DNA from: Psychromicrobium silvestre
GTDB taxonomy: Bacteria > Actinomycetota > Actinomycetes > Actinomycetales > Micrococcaceae
Reading direction: 5' to 3'
Assembly (NCBI RefSeq): GCF_013408295.1
Contig: NZ_JACBYQ010000002.1
Coordinates: 434,001 to 498,000 of the forward strand
Length of the DNA stretch: 64,000 nucleotides
The position numbers and the translations under genes were made by a program. Positions 49,618 to 57,951 of this stretch are shown piece by piece. Within the stretch, counting starts at the first letter, position 1. Each line of letters opens with the position of its first letter. The notes under the pieces were generated by a model. That model was not told the origin of the DNA, made no database searches, and saw only the letters and a program-made list of their open reading frames with translations.

Positions 49618-50417
49618 TTCGGTTGCATCCTGATCGCGCCGTCCAAGCGGATGGTCTCGCCGTTGAGCATCGCGTTGGCCACGATATGCTCCACCAACGC
49701 GGCATATTCCTCGGGCTTACCGAGCCTGGAGGGGTGCGGTACCTGGGCGGCCAGGGAGTCCTGTGCGGCTTGCGGCAAGCTTGCCATCATCGGTGTTTCA
49801 AAAATGCCCGGTGCGATGGTCATCACACGAATGAGCGATCTGGCCAGTTCGCGGGCTACCGGGAGGGTCATCGAAGCTACCGCACCCTTGGAGGCCGAAT
49901 AAGCAGCTTGGCCAATCTGGCCGTCAAAAGCGGCTACCGAAGCGGTGTTGACAATGACACCGCGCTCCTGAGTACCAAACTCCCCGAGCAAGGGCTCGGA
50001 GGCTGCCATTTCAGCCGCAGCCAGCCGGAGTACATTGAAGGTGCCAATCAAGTTGACCTGGATTACCCGGACGAAGGCTTCCATCGGCAGCACGCCTTCA
50101 CGGCCCAGGACCTTGCCTGGGGTGGCAACCCCGGCGCAGTTAACCACCACACGCAGCGGACCCAGTTTGCTGGCGATCTTGATTGCCTGCTTGACCTGCT
50201 CATCGTCGATCACGTTGGCGGGCACAAAGACCGCGCTCTTCTCCCTGATCAGCCCGAGTTCATGGGCCAGCTCAGCCCCTTTCGACTGCGGCAAATCGAT
50301 CAGTACAACGGACAGTCCGGCGGCATGTAGCCTGCGCGCGGTAGCCGCACCCAAGCCAGATGCGCCCCCGGTAATCAGTGCGGTCGCGTGCTCGGCAGCC
50401 AAGCTTTTCAGGTCCAC
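49614..50417 (-). CDS. SDR-family 3-hydroxyacyl-CoA dehydrogenase-like enzyme
   Basis: A 267-aa short-chain dehydrogenase resembling type II 3-hydroxyacyl-CoA dehydrogenase (HSD17B10). NAD binding is by [18 protein letters not shown] with the Asp-bearing [12 protein letters not shown] (NAD over NADP); NCAGVATPG; the catalytic Ser in [10 protein letters not shown], Tyr/Lys in YSASKGAV. It is the first gene before the acyl-CoA dehydrogenase (overlap of 4 nt), so the two act in a shared beta-oxidation-like step. The chain type is unknown. Confidence 0.92.
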   Translation of the reverse strand: MDLKSLAAEHATALITGGASGLGAATARRLHAAGLSVVLIDLPQSKGAELAHELGLIREKSAVFVPANVIDDEQVKQAIKIASKLGPLRVVVNCAGVATPGKVLGREGVLPMEAFVRVIQVNLIGTFNVLRLAAAEMAASEPLLGEFGTQERGVIVNTASVAAFDGQIGQAAYSASKGAVASMTLPVARELARSLIRVMTIAPGIFETPMMASLPQAAQDSLAAQVPHPSRLGKPEEYAALVEHIVANAMLNGETIRLDGAIRMQPK

Positions 50418-50555
50418 AAGTCCTCCTTGGATTCTCTTCCGTTAATGAATCCTAACTGAGAACTAAGTACCGAGGAGTAGGGTTAACAGCTCTGCCAATG
50501 CCTGGCACTCCCTCGCCGGTCCGGGACACCCCTATGGAACGGTTAGGGTGTTGCC

Positions 50556-51632
50556 ATGACAAGTGCGCAGCAGTGGGCTAGCCGGGCCGCGAGCGCAGCC
50601 GAGGCCGTGGACCTCCGCTTTGGGCATCGCTTACTGGGCTTGCCAGGAACCTGGCTGGGGCGGATCTCCACCGGAACGCGCTCGGGCACAGAGTGGCATT
50701 ACTGGTGGCAGGCTCATTACCTGGATTGTTTGATTGACGCCGGCTGGCGCGAGTTTCAAACGGCTGGATCAGCCGCGTCCCGGAATATCCTGAAAAAAGC
50801 CAAGGCATTCCCGCGCACCATCTGGCTGCGTAATTTCTTCAGACTGCGGAATAGCTATTTCGACGATATGGCTTGGCTCGCACTGGCTTCCCTCCGAGCG
50901 AACGCCCTGACCCGGAAGGCGGAAGGCAAGCCGTTCCCGCAAGCTCGCGCCATCAGAAGGGTTTTAGGGAAGCAGCTGCACAGCGCGCTCAGCACCGAGC
51001 TGGGCGGCGGAATGTACTGGTCCAAACGCCGCGACTACAAAAATTCGGCGGTCAACGGACCCGGGGCACTTTACTTTGCCCGCACCGGCGACGGGCCCCT
51101 TGCCCAGCGCATCCTGGATTGGATGCGGCGCGAGCTGTGGCAGGCCGAACTCGGGCTCTATATCGACGGCGTGCACCTCAGGGCGAGCGGTCCGGAACGC
51201 GAAGACACCATCTGGAGCTATAACCAGGGGCCAGTACTGGCCGCCCTGTGCGCACTGCCGACCACCGACAATCTTGACCATGCGGCCGAACTGATCCTCG
51301 GCGTCGAACGCGGTCTTTGCCAGGATGGTGTGCTGCGCCTACATGGCGAAGGCGACCCTGGTTTGTTCACCGGAATCCTAGTTCGCCATCTAGCCACCGC
51401 TGCCCGGCAGGAATTGCTACCCCCGGCCAGCCGAGCCGCCGCGCGCCGGATGGTACTCAACACGGCAGAGGCATTATGGGCGTCCCGCTCGGCGGCAGGG
51501 CCCGCACTTTTCAGCAAGGATCTTCAGCTCAGCGCTGATCGTTCGTATCCGCCGGGTTCTGCGGTTCCTCTGTCGGTTCAGTTGCAGGCGTGGATGATTT
51601 TCGAAATGGCATATCGGCTCGCTTCGGCCTGA
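50556..51632 (+). CDS. Glycoside hydrolase family 76-like (alpha-1,6-mannanase type)
   Basis: A 358-aa (alpha/alpha)6-barrel protein. The catalytic Asp pair is in NSYFDDMAWLALA; GGGMYWSKRRDYKNSAVNGPGALYFAR, EDTIWSYNQGPVLAAL and LSVQLQAWMIFEMAYRLA are further GH76 blocks. No signal peptide is seen, so it would act in the cytoplasm, unlike the secreted fungal and Bacteroides mannanases. TAGGGT lies 6 nt before the ATG (leaderless). Its last 104 nt overlap the PAP2 gene on the other strand. Confidence 0.85.
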   Translation: MTSAQQWASRAASAAEAVDLRFGHRLLGLPGTWLGRISTGTRSGTEWHYWWQAHYLDCLIDAGWREFQTAGSAASRNILKKAKAFPRTIWLRNFFRLRNSYFDDMAWLALASLRANALTRKAEGKPFPQARAIRRVLGKQLHSALSTELGGGMYWSKRRDYKNSAVNGPGALYFARTGDGPLAQRILDWMRRELWQAELGLYIDGVHLRASGPEREDTIWSYNQGPVLAALCALPTTDNLDHAAELILGVERGLCQDGVLRLHGEGDPGLFTGILVRHLATAARQELLPPASRAAARRMVLNTAEALWASRSAAGPALFSKDLQLSADRSYPPGSAVPLSVQLQAWMIFEMAYRLASA

Positions 51633-52275
51633 ACACGTCCACCAGGATCACGATGCCTAGAAACGCTGCCGCCAGTAATACCGAGGCGCTCACATCGGTC
51701 AGCCAGTGGTAGCCGAGATAGATCCGGCTAAGACCGACCAGAATAATCCCCACGACGGCGCCCAGCAGCCAGACCAGCAAGCGTCCAGCGGAGAATCTCC
51801 TGCTGAGCACTAAATAAGCCAGTGTGAAGATGAACACCGAGATGCCTAGGGTGTGCCCGGAGGGAAAAGAGTAGGAGTGGTTGGCCCCGGTGGCCATATC
51901 CGCAATCGGCGGACGATGCCTTCCCACCAGATGCTTGATGATATTCGAAACTGCGGCGCTCACCGCCATCGCGGCCACCCAGAGCGCGGGACGCCACCAG
52001 TACCGGCTGAAGAAAGCCCAGATCGCCGCACCAAAGATCACGATGCTGGCCAGCCACGGAGGTGATGCCAAGGTGCTCACTACCGCAAAGAACGCCGTCC
52101 AACCGGAGCTGCGTTCGCGCAGTAAATCGTGGAACAGTGGGCCGTCTATTGCGGCCAGTCCGGTGGAACTCCTGGCCATCCACAGCACCGCAACGAACCC
52201 GGCCAGCCCCAGTGCAAGCAGCAGGGCCGCGGTCAGCAGCGCGGGTTTACGCTGTTTCGGCAGGCTAGGGATCAC
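51529..52275 (-). CDS. PAP2-family membrane phosphatase
   Basis: A 248-aa six-helix membrane phosphatase. The three PAP2 motifs are visible: KHLVGRHRPP (motif 1), YSFPSGHTLG (motif 2) and SRIYLGYHWLTDVSAS (motif 3, catalytic His). It dephosphorylates a lipid phosphate such as undecaprenyl pyrophosphate or phosphatidate at the outer face. The cytoplasmic tail (TPATEPTEEPQNPADTNDQR) is encoded in the antisense overlap with the GH76 gene. Confidence 0.92.
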   Translation of the reverse strand: MIPSLPKQRKPALLTAALLLALGLAGFVAVLWMARSSTGLAAIDGPLFHDLLRERSSGWTAFFAVVSTLASPPWLASIVIFGAAIWAFFSRYWWRPALWVAAMAVSAAVSNIIKHLVGRHRPPIADMATGANHSYSFPSGHTLGISVFIFTLAYLVLSRRFSAGRLLVWLLGAVVGIILVGLSRIYLGYHWLTDVSASVLLAAAFLGIVILVDVFRPKRADMPFRKSSTPATEPTEEPQNPADTNDQR

Positions 52276-52385
52276 AGCTATATCCTGCCTGAGAAAGCTG
52301 AGCGAGCGCTGTACTCGGCGCCTGCTCAGCCAGGATTCCGGCGCAGATTCCGGGCCCTATCAGTTCTCCGCGAAGCGAAACAGAG

Positions 52386-52985
52386 TCAGTCGCCCTGCGG
52401 GGCCGCCCGTTGCGGGTGGGGCGCCTCGTGCCGAGCTAACATTTCCACAAACCCCGCGATCTTACGTTGCCGGGCTGCCTCGGTTTTGAGTTGGCTAAGC
52501 CGGAAGTAAAGGGAAAAACGGTTCTTCGCATTGAGCACTTCAAACATTTCCTGCGCCGCCGGATTGGCCGCAATCGCGATCAACAAGTCTTGTGGCAATT
52601 CCGCCTCGGTTGAACGCGCATAGGCTTGGCCCCAGCGCCCATCGGCCTTGGCGGCATCCACCGCGGCCCGGCCCGCGGGCTGCATTCTGCCTTCCCGCTC
52701 CAGTCTTTCAACGATCTCGGTGTTCCGCACCGACCAGATGCTCTTTGCACCACGCGGGGTCCACCGTCGATAGCTGCTCTCCGCGTCACGCGATTTGCTC
52801 TGCCCATCGATCCAGCCAAAGCACAACGCCTCATCGAGCGCCTGCGCGTAGCTCAACTCGGTGACCGCGCCACCCTTCTTATGCAGCACGAGCCAAACGC
52901 CCGAGCTGGTGGCCTGGTTCTCCAGCAGCCAGCTACGCCAATGCTCAACGTCCGGAAGTAGTAGTTCAGTTATCTCACCGACCAT
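52386..52985 (-). CDS. YdeI/OmpD-associated-family protein
   Basis: A 199-aa cytoplasmic protein of the YdeI (bacteriocin-protection) family: WLLENQATSSGVWLVLHKKG, SYAQALDEALCFGWIDGQSKS, YRRWTPRGAKSIWSVRNTEIVERL and the C-terminal FSLYFRLSQLKTEAARQRKIAGFVEML. The function is poorly known. I use the ATG at 52985; TAGGAT lies 7 nt upstream on the coding strand, and the in-frame ATG at 52994 overlaps that box. Leaderless transcription is likely. Confidence 0.87.
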   Translation of the reverse strand: MVGEITELLLPDVEHWRSWLLENQATSSGVWLVLHKKGGAVTELSYAQALDEALCFGWIDGQSKSRDAESSYRRWTPRGAKSIWSVRNTEIVERLEREGRMQPAGRAAVDAAKADGRWGQAYARSTEAELPQDLLIAIAANPAAQEMFEVLNAKNRFSLYFRLSQLKTEAARQRKIAGFVEMLARHEAPHPQRAAPQGD

Positions 52986-53029
52986 GCGCCTCATCCTACG
53001 GGCTGGAATCGGGTCTTGTCCGTAATGAT

Positions 53030-53050
53030 CTAGCTTGCTAGCATTCTAGC
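53030..53050 (+). promoter_or_regulatory. Three CTAGC boxes at 8-bp spacing, over the RHH promoter
   Basis: CTAGC occurs at 53030, 53038 and 53046, i.e. exactly 8 bp apart, covering the -10 box TAGCAT. RHH repressors often bind short repeats spaced by a turn or less. The layout suggests side-by-side dimers. Confidence 0.6.
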
Positions 53051-53051
53051 T

Positions 53052-53210
53052 ATGACCGAAATCAAGACTCAGTTCAATGTGTACCTACCCCCTGAACTGA
53101 TTCGAGATATCAAACACCGCGGCGTGGATGAAGGCATGAGCCTCTCGGCGTTGGTGGAAAAGGCCCTGCGCCACTACCTGGAAACCGAAGGAACTGGAGA
53201 AACTGAATAA
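53052..53210 (+). CDS. Tiny ribbon-helix-helix (CopG/Arc-like) protein
   Basis: A 52-aa protein. A beta strand ([12 protein letters not shown]), helix ([13 protein letters not shown]) and second helix ([15 protein letters not shown]) make the MetJ/Arc fold; two chains would bind DNA as a dimer. The stop overlaps the next start (TAATG), coupling it to the VOC gene. Three CTAGC boxes 8 bp apart (53030, 53038, 53046) end 1 nt before its ATG; TAGCAT (53039–53044) lies 7 nt from the ATG, so the boxes overlap the promoter. Autorepression is inferred. Confidence 0.8.
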   Translation: MTEIKTQFNVYLPPELIRDIKHRGVDEGMSLSALVEKALRHYLETEGTGETE

Positions 53211-53953
53211 TGCTTCGAGTCAGACCCATCCATTTCACCTCCCGAGTGGAAGCCTTCCTGCCACTTCTCGATGCCCTCGGCCTGGTCAATGACCTGGCTG
53301 AGCAGGACTGGCTCGAATTCAGCGCCGGGCAGGGCAGGCTCGCGTTGCATCGTGTGGAAGCCCAATCGGCGGACGACGGCGTGACCTACCTAGGCTTCGA
53401 GGCTCGCGATTTGGAGGTCTTTGCCAGCAGGACCAGGGAGGCGGGCACTCAGGCCGAGCTCATCCAGGCCGCGCATGGACCTACGGTCCAGGTCACCGGC
53501 GGCGACGGACTTCAATTCCTGGTTGATCCCTCCGAACAATGGGAAGCCACTGCCGGGGCGAATCCTTTGCTCTCCGTGAACACCCTTTGGTACACCTCGG
53601 ACGTCGCCGGAGCCGCACAGGATCTGCGCAATATCGGGGCAATCCCGGTAGCCACCGCGATCAACGGCAGAGTGGACGACTTCACCGCGAAGAACGGTGG
53701 GAAGATCCTGGTGCACACCGCACCTACCCCCAGGCACGGAGAGTTGGGATTCGGCTACCTTGGCGCCCTGGAGGAGCTACAAGAGCAGTTATCCCAACGT
53801 GGCTTCACTTCCCACATCATCGATGAAACATACGGACGCACCCTGCATCTGCCAAACCCGGATTTTCAGGAGCTGCCGAACAATCCGACCGGCCCCACGA
53901 TCTGGATCAACGAGGAGAACCAGACCGATAACTACGGCTACCTCAAGCACTGA
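53210..53953 (+). CDS. VOC (glyoxalase/bleomycin-resistance) superfamily protein
   Basis: A 247-aa protein with two VOC beta-alpha-beta modules: VRPIHFTSRVEAFLPLLDALGLV with GVTYLGFEARDLEVFASRTREAG, and SVNTLWYTSDVAGAAQDLRNIGAIPVATA with LGFGYLGALEELQEQL. Family members are metal-dependent dioxygenases, lyases or drug-binding proteins; the activity here is unknown. It is co-translated with the RHH protein, so it may be the regulated target. Confidence 0.85.
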   Translation: MLRVRPIHFTSRVEAFLPLLDALGLVNDLAEQDWLEFSAGQGRLALHRVEAQSADDGVTYLGFEARDLEVFASRTREAGTQAELIQAAHGPTVQVTGGDGLQFLVDPSEQWEATAGANPLLSVNTLWYTSDVAGAAQDLRNIGAIPVATAINGRVDDFTAKNGGKILVHTAPTPRHGELGFGYLGALEELQEQLSQRGFTSHIIDETYGRTLHLPNPDFQELPNNPTGPTIWINEENQTDNYGYLKH

Positions 53954-54058
53954 TTCCAGGCGCTTTAAGCTCCCGCCTGCCGCCGAAACTGCGGTGAAAA
54001 TTCGGCAAAGACGGCCGCGGCTCGGACTTCGAGAGGAAATATCCGGTAGAACTGAACC

Positions 54059-54604
54059 ATGAGCGTACGCACCCCCGACCCGTATCCCGGTTGGCTATCC
54101 GATGAAGATCTCTACGAAGCGCGGAACCGACTGCCCATGGTCTATGTGGAAGCAGTACCGGTTCGGCTGGACCCACTGGGCTACGTCAACGAGGTCGGCC
54201 TGCTGTTGCGCGCCGACGAGGATGGCAGCATGATCCGTTCGCTCGTGTCCGGCCGGGTGCTTTACCGGGAGACGGTGCGGGCAGCGCTTTTGCGGCATAT
54301 CGAAAAGGACCTCGGCACCATGGCTTTCCCGCAACTGCCGATCAGCCCGGTACCTTTCACGGTGGCCGAATATTTCCCGGCCCCATCGCAAACCAACTTC
54401 ACCGACGAACGGCAGCACGCCGTCGCACTGGTCTATGTCGTTCCGGTGACGGGTGAATGCACTCCCCGGCAAGACGCTCTTGAGCTAACCTGGATGACCC
54501 CACAGGACGTGCTCAGTCCTGGTGTTCAGGCAGAGTTCGACGGCGGCCGAGGTGAGTTGGTGCGCCAGGCGCTGGCTTACGCCGGAATTAGCATCTCGCA
54601 GTAA
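54059..54604 (+). CDS. NUDIX-superfamily protein (DUF4916)
   Basis: A 181-aa protein of the DUF4916 NUDIX branch: SDEDLYEARNRLPMVYVEAVPVRLDPLGYVNEVGLLLRA, SGRVLYRETVRAALLRHIEKDLG (this takes the place of the NUDIX box and is incomplete) and AVALVYVVPVTGECTPRQDALELTWMTPQ. Nucleoside-diphosphate hydrolysis is uncertain because the canonical GX5EX7REUXEEXGU box is not intact. A TAGAAC box lies 6 nt before the ATG. It precedes tgt but is separated by about 90 bp. Confidence 0.82.
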   Translation: MSVRTPDPYPGWLSDEDLYEARNRLPMVYVEAVPVRLDPLGYVNEVGLLLRADEDGSMIRSLVSGRVLYRETVRAALLRHIEKDLGTMAFPQLPISPVPFTVAEYFPAPSQTNFTDERQHAVALVYVVPVTGECTPRQDALELTWMTPQDVLSPGVQAEFDGGRGELVRQALAYAGISISQ

Positions 54605-54691
54605 CTCGCAGGACCAGTTCGACCTGAACCGACAACGCGCCCGCACCGGGCCGTCGTCGGCCATCCCGCCGCGGCCTGAGAGAATAGCCGG

Positions 54692-55939
54692 GTGTCACAT
54701 TCAGATTTCAGCTTCACCGTCGGCTCCCGGCTGAACGAAACCGCCGCAGCCACGGACTCCTCAGGGAAAGAGTTCCTGGGCCGCACCGGAACCATCGCCA
54801 CCCCGCACGGAGAGATCCAAACCCCGGCCTTCATCGCCGTCGGCACCAAGGCTACGGTCAAGGCCGTATTGCCTGAATCGATGGCGGGGTTGGGCGCTCA
54901 GGCTTTGCTCTCCAACGCCTATCACCTCTATCTTCAGCCCGGACCGGAGATCGTGGATGCGGCCGGTGGGCTGAGCCAGTTTATGAACTGGCGCGGCCCT
55001 ACCTTCACCGATTCCGGCGGCTTCCAGGTGATGAGCCTGGGTTCCGGGTTCAAAAAGGTGATCAATATGGACGCGGTGGATAATTCCGGCGCGGATGACC
55101 GGGTGGCGGCTGGGCGCGAGCGGCTGGCTCATATCGATGACGACGGGGTCTGGTTCAAATCCCATCTGGATGGCTCGCGGCATCGCTTTACCCCCGAGGT
55201 TTCGATGCAGGTTCAGCATCAGCTGGGCGCGGACATCATGTTTGCCTTCGACGAACTGACCACCCTGCACAACTCGCGCGGTTACCAGGAGAACGCCTTG
55301 GAGCGCACCCGGCTCTGGGCCGAACGCTGCATTACCGAACATGAAAAACTCACCGTAGAGCGGGCCGAGAAACCGTATCAGGCTCTTTTTGGGGTAATTC
55401 AGGGTGCCCAGTATGAGGATCTGCGGCGCAAGGCTTGCCGCGATCTGGGGGCTATGGATTTCGACGGATTCGGCCTCGGCGGGGCCTTGGAGAAGGAGAA
55501 TCTGGGCACCATTGTGCGTTGGTGCTGTGAAGAGTTGCCGGAGGATAAGCCTAAGCATCTGCTCGGCATTTCCGAGCCCGATGACATTTTCGTGGCCATC
55601 GAAAATGGGGCGGACACCTTCGACTGCGTCTCCCCCACTCGGGTGGCCAGAAATTCGGCTTTCTACACCCCGTATGGACGGAAGAACCTTTCCAACGCGA
55701 AGTACAAGCGCGACTTCGGCCCACTCATGGAGGGTTGCGACTGTTATGCCTGCGCCAATTACAGCCGGGCCTATATTCATCATCTGTTCAAGGCCAAGGA
55801 GATGGTCTCCGCGACGCTCATCTCCATCCACAATGAACGTTTCGTGGTCAAAATGGTTGATGACGCCCGGAAAGCCATCGACGACGGCAGCTTTTTCGAC
55901 TTCAAGGCCGAGACCCTAGGCAACTACTACACCCCCTAG
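54692..55939 (+). CDS. tgt: Queuine tRNA-ribosyltransferase
   Basis: A 415-aa enzyme that swaps guanine-34 for queuine or preQ1 in GUN-anticodon tRNAs. TIATPHGEIQTPAFIAVGTKATVK-type start, FTDSGGFQVMSLG (active-site Asp), FDELT, GVIQGAQYEDLRRKA, and the zinc site CDCYACANYSRAYIHHLF (three Cys and one His) are all intact. The GTG start follows no clear ribosome site, but a GAGAAT box lies 6 nt upstream. The queuosine precursor transporter yhhQ lies 2.5 kb away, and no queCDEF biosynthesis genes are present, which points to salvage. Confidence 0.96.
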   Translation: MSHSDFSFTVGSRLNETAAATDSSGKEFLGRTGTIATPHGEIQTPAFIAVGTKATVKAVLPESMAGLGAQALLSNAYHLYLQPGPEIVDAAGGLSQFMNWRGPTFTDSGGFQVMSLGSGFKKVINMDAVDNSGADDRVAAGRERLAHIDDDGVWFKSHLDGSRHRFTPEVSMQVQHQLGADIMFAFDELTTLHNSRGYQENALERTRLWAERCITEHEKLTVERAEKPYQALFGVIQGAQYEDLRRKACRDLGAMDFDGFGLGGALEKENLGTIVRWCCEELPEDKPKHLLGISEPDDIFVAIENGADTFDCVSPTRVARNSAFYTPYGRKNLSNAKYKRDFGPLMEGCDCYACANYSRAYIHHLFKAKEMVSATLISIHNERFVVKMVDDARKAIDDGSFFDFKAETLGNYYTP

Positions 55940-56130
55940 CCCCACCACCTGCCCCCCTCCTTAACCCACTACCCCTAGTCCGCTACCCCTGGTCCGCTAC
56001 CCAGCTATCCCACTGGATGTGACAGAAGTGACGGATGTGCAAGTTTTTTCGGCACATCTGCATCATTGGTCACACCCACTGGGACAGCTGGGTTGGATTT
56101 TGGGGGTGGGGTTGTTGGTAGGTTGACCTT
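55940..56130. other. Intergenic region with pyrimidine-rich repeats and large hairpin
   Basis: Between tgt and the GGT-like gene. CTACCCCTAGTCCG and CTACCCCTGGTCCG repeat just after tgt, then the inverted repeat at 55999–56093 follows. No gene is visible. Confidence 0.55.
55999..56093. repeat. Large imperfect inverted repeat (42-bp arms)
   Basis: The arm at 55999–56040 begins ACCCAGCTATCCCACTGG and the arm at 56052–56093, read on the other strand, begins ACCCAGCTGTCCCAGTGG; the inner ends GATGTGC/GCACATC pair perfectly around an 11-nt T-rich loop (56041–56051). About 30 of 42 positions pair. It may end tgt transcription or be a MITE-like relic. Confidence 0.75.
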
Positions 56131-57927
56131 ATGAGCTTCACGGCACCGTCGAACTTCAGCACCCGACCCACCCTGCAGGGCACCTTTGGAATGAGCGCCA
56201 GCACTCATTGGCTGGCGACGGCGACCGCCCAGTCCGTCTTGGAGCGCGGCGGGAACGCCTTCGATGCGGCCACCGCCGCAGCCTTCGTATTGCATGTGGT
56301 TGAACCGCATTTGAATGGCCCGGGCGGTGACCTAGTCGGCATCTTCGCAACCGCCGAGGATCCCACACCGCAGGTATTGATGGGCCAAGGCCCCGCTCCG
56401 GCCGCGGCGAGCCGCGAACACTATCTGGCCGAAGGGCTGGAGCTAGTTCCCGGCTCCGGTGCGCTAGCCGCTGCGGTGCCGGGCGCCGTCGACGCCTGGC
56501 TCCTGTTGCTCAGGGACCACGGCAGTTGGTCGCTTCCTGAAATTCTGGACTACGCGATTGATTACGCTCGGAATGGGCATCCGGTAGCGGTCGGCGTCTG
56601 CCGAACCATCGAAACCGTCCAGCAGCTATTTATTGAGCATTGGCCCACCTCGGCTGAACAGTGGCTACCGGACGGCAAGGTGCCGCAGCCCGGCGAACTG
56701 ATCCGCAATGAAGCTTGGGCGCGAACCCTGCAACAACTGACCGCTGCCGCTTCGGAAAACGAGCGGGAAGCGGGGATCGACACTGCTCGAATGCTCTGGC
56801 GAAGCGAAATTGGCAGAGCAGTTGCCGAGTTCGCCGCCCAGCCGCATCGGCACTCCTCCGGCAGCGACCACGCTGGGGTGATAACCGCAGCGGACTTCCA
56901 AGCCTTTGAGGCAAGCTACGAAAAAGCGGTAAGCATCGAATTCCGCGGCCACACCATCGCTAAAGCCGGCCCCTGGAGTCAAGGGCCCGCTCTGTTACAG
57001 ACACTGCGGATTCTGGACGGTTTCGAGGCAGTCGAAATAGATCCCTCCACCGCAGGCGGAGCACACAATATCCTGGAAGCGCAGAAGCTGGCCTATGCGG
57101 ATCGTGAGGCTTACTATGGCGACTCGGATAATATTCCGATTGAGGAACTTATCTCAGCCAATTATGCAGACCAGCGACGCACACTGATCACAGAGACCGC
57201 CTCGGAGGAGTTTCGGCCCGGCCAGCTGGAAGGCCTCACACCTTTCACCCCGCCCTTGCGTGTTGAATATGCCTCTTCCGGCATGGGAGACACCAGCTCC
57301 GGGGTAGGTGAGCCCACCGTTCGTCCGACCGGAGAAACCCGGGGCGATACCTGTCACCTCGATGTGATCGACCGTTGGGGCAACATCATCTCGGCCACGC
57401 CCTCGGGAGGCTGGCTGCAAAGTTCGCCTTATATCCCGGAGGTCGGCTTTTGCCTGGGGACCCGTTTACAGATGAACTGGTTGGAGGCAGACTCCCCGGC
57501 AACGCTAACCCCCGGTAAACGACCGCGCACCACTCTCACTCCGACCCTGGTGCTCAAGGACGGCAAGCCGATAACCGCCCTAGGATCTCCTGGCGGGGAT
57601 CAGCAGGACCAATGGCAACTGCTCTACCTGCTCCGCACCTTGGTGGGTGGTTACCAGCCGCAGCAGGCCATCGATGCGCCCGCATTACACACCACCTCAA
57701 TTCCCGGTTCTTTCTGGCCGCGAACCTGGGAACCCGCAGGCGCGGTGCTTGAGGACAGACTCGGTACTGAGGTGATCGAGGAGTTGGAGCGTCGCGGCCA
57801 CCGAATCAACCGCTCGGGAGGCTGGTCACTGGGCCGGCTTTCCGCCGTCGGAATCAATCCAGATACCGGGGTGTTCTACGCAGCGGCGAACCCTCGCGGC
57901 ATGCAGGGCTACGCCTCAGGACGCTAG
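56131..57927 (+). CDS. Gamma-glutamyltransferase-family protein
   Basis: A 598-aa Ntn-hydrolase of the GGT family, which cleaves gamma-glutamyl bonds after self-processing. FGMSASTHWLATATAQSVLERGGNAFDAATAAAF and VEPHLNGPGGDLVGIF open the large chain; the autocatalytic Thr is Thr407 in RGDTCHLDVIDRWGNIISATPSGGW; TLTPGKRPRTTLTPTLVLKDGKP and LGSPGGDQQDQWQ close the small subunit. No signal peptide is seen, so it is probably cytoplasmic, unlike E. coli GGT. The substrate is unknown; mycothiol or glutathione-like compounds are possible in actinobacteria. Confidence 0.9.
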   Translation: MSFTAPSNFSTRPTLQGTFGMSASTHWLATATAQSVLERGGNAFDAATAAAFVLHVVEPHLNGPGGDLVGIFATAEDPTPQVLMGQGPAPAAASREHYLAEGLELVPGSGALAAAVPGAVDAWLLLLRDHGSWSLPEILDYAIDYARNGHPVAVGVCRTIETVQQLFIEHWPTSAEQWLPDGKVPQPGELIRNEAWARTLQQLTAAASENEREAGIDTARMLWRSEIGRAVAEFAAQPHRHSSGSDHAGVITAADFQAFEASYEKAVSIEFRGHTIAKAGPWSQGPALLQTLRILDGFEAVEIDPSTAGGAHNILEAQKLAYADREAYYGDSDNIPIEELISANYADQRRTLITETASEEFRPGQLEGLTPFTPPLRVEYASSGMGDTSSGVGEPTVRPTGETRGDTCHLDVIDRWGNIISATPSGGWLQSSPYIPEVGFCLGTRLQMNWLEADSPATLTPGKRPRTTLTPTLVLKDGKPITALGSPGGDQQDQWQLLYLLRTLVGGYQPQQAIDAPALHTTSIPGSFWPRTWEPAGAVLEDRLGTEVIEELERRGHRINRSGGWSLGRLSAVGINPDTGVFYAAANPRGMQGYASGR

Positions 57928-57951
57928 GAACCCAGGAACAGGAAGGCCGCG

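Noticed and set aside
49440-50330. 296-codon plus-strand open frame
   Set aside because: It is antisense to the SDR and acyl-CoA dehydrogenase genes, both strongly supported.
54761-55831. 356-codon minus-strand open frame
   Set aside because: It is antisense to tgt, which has every active-site motif; the frame shows no family pattern.
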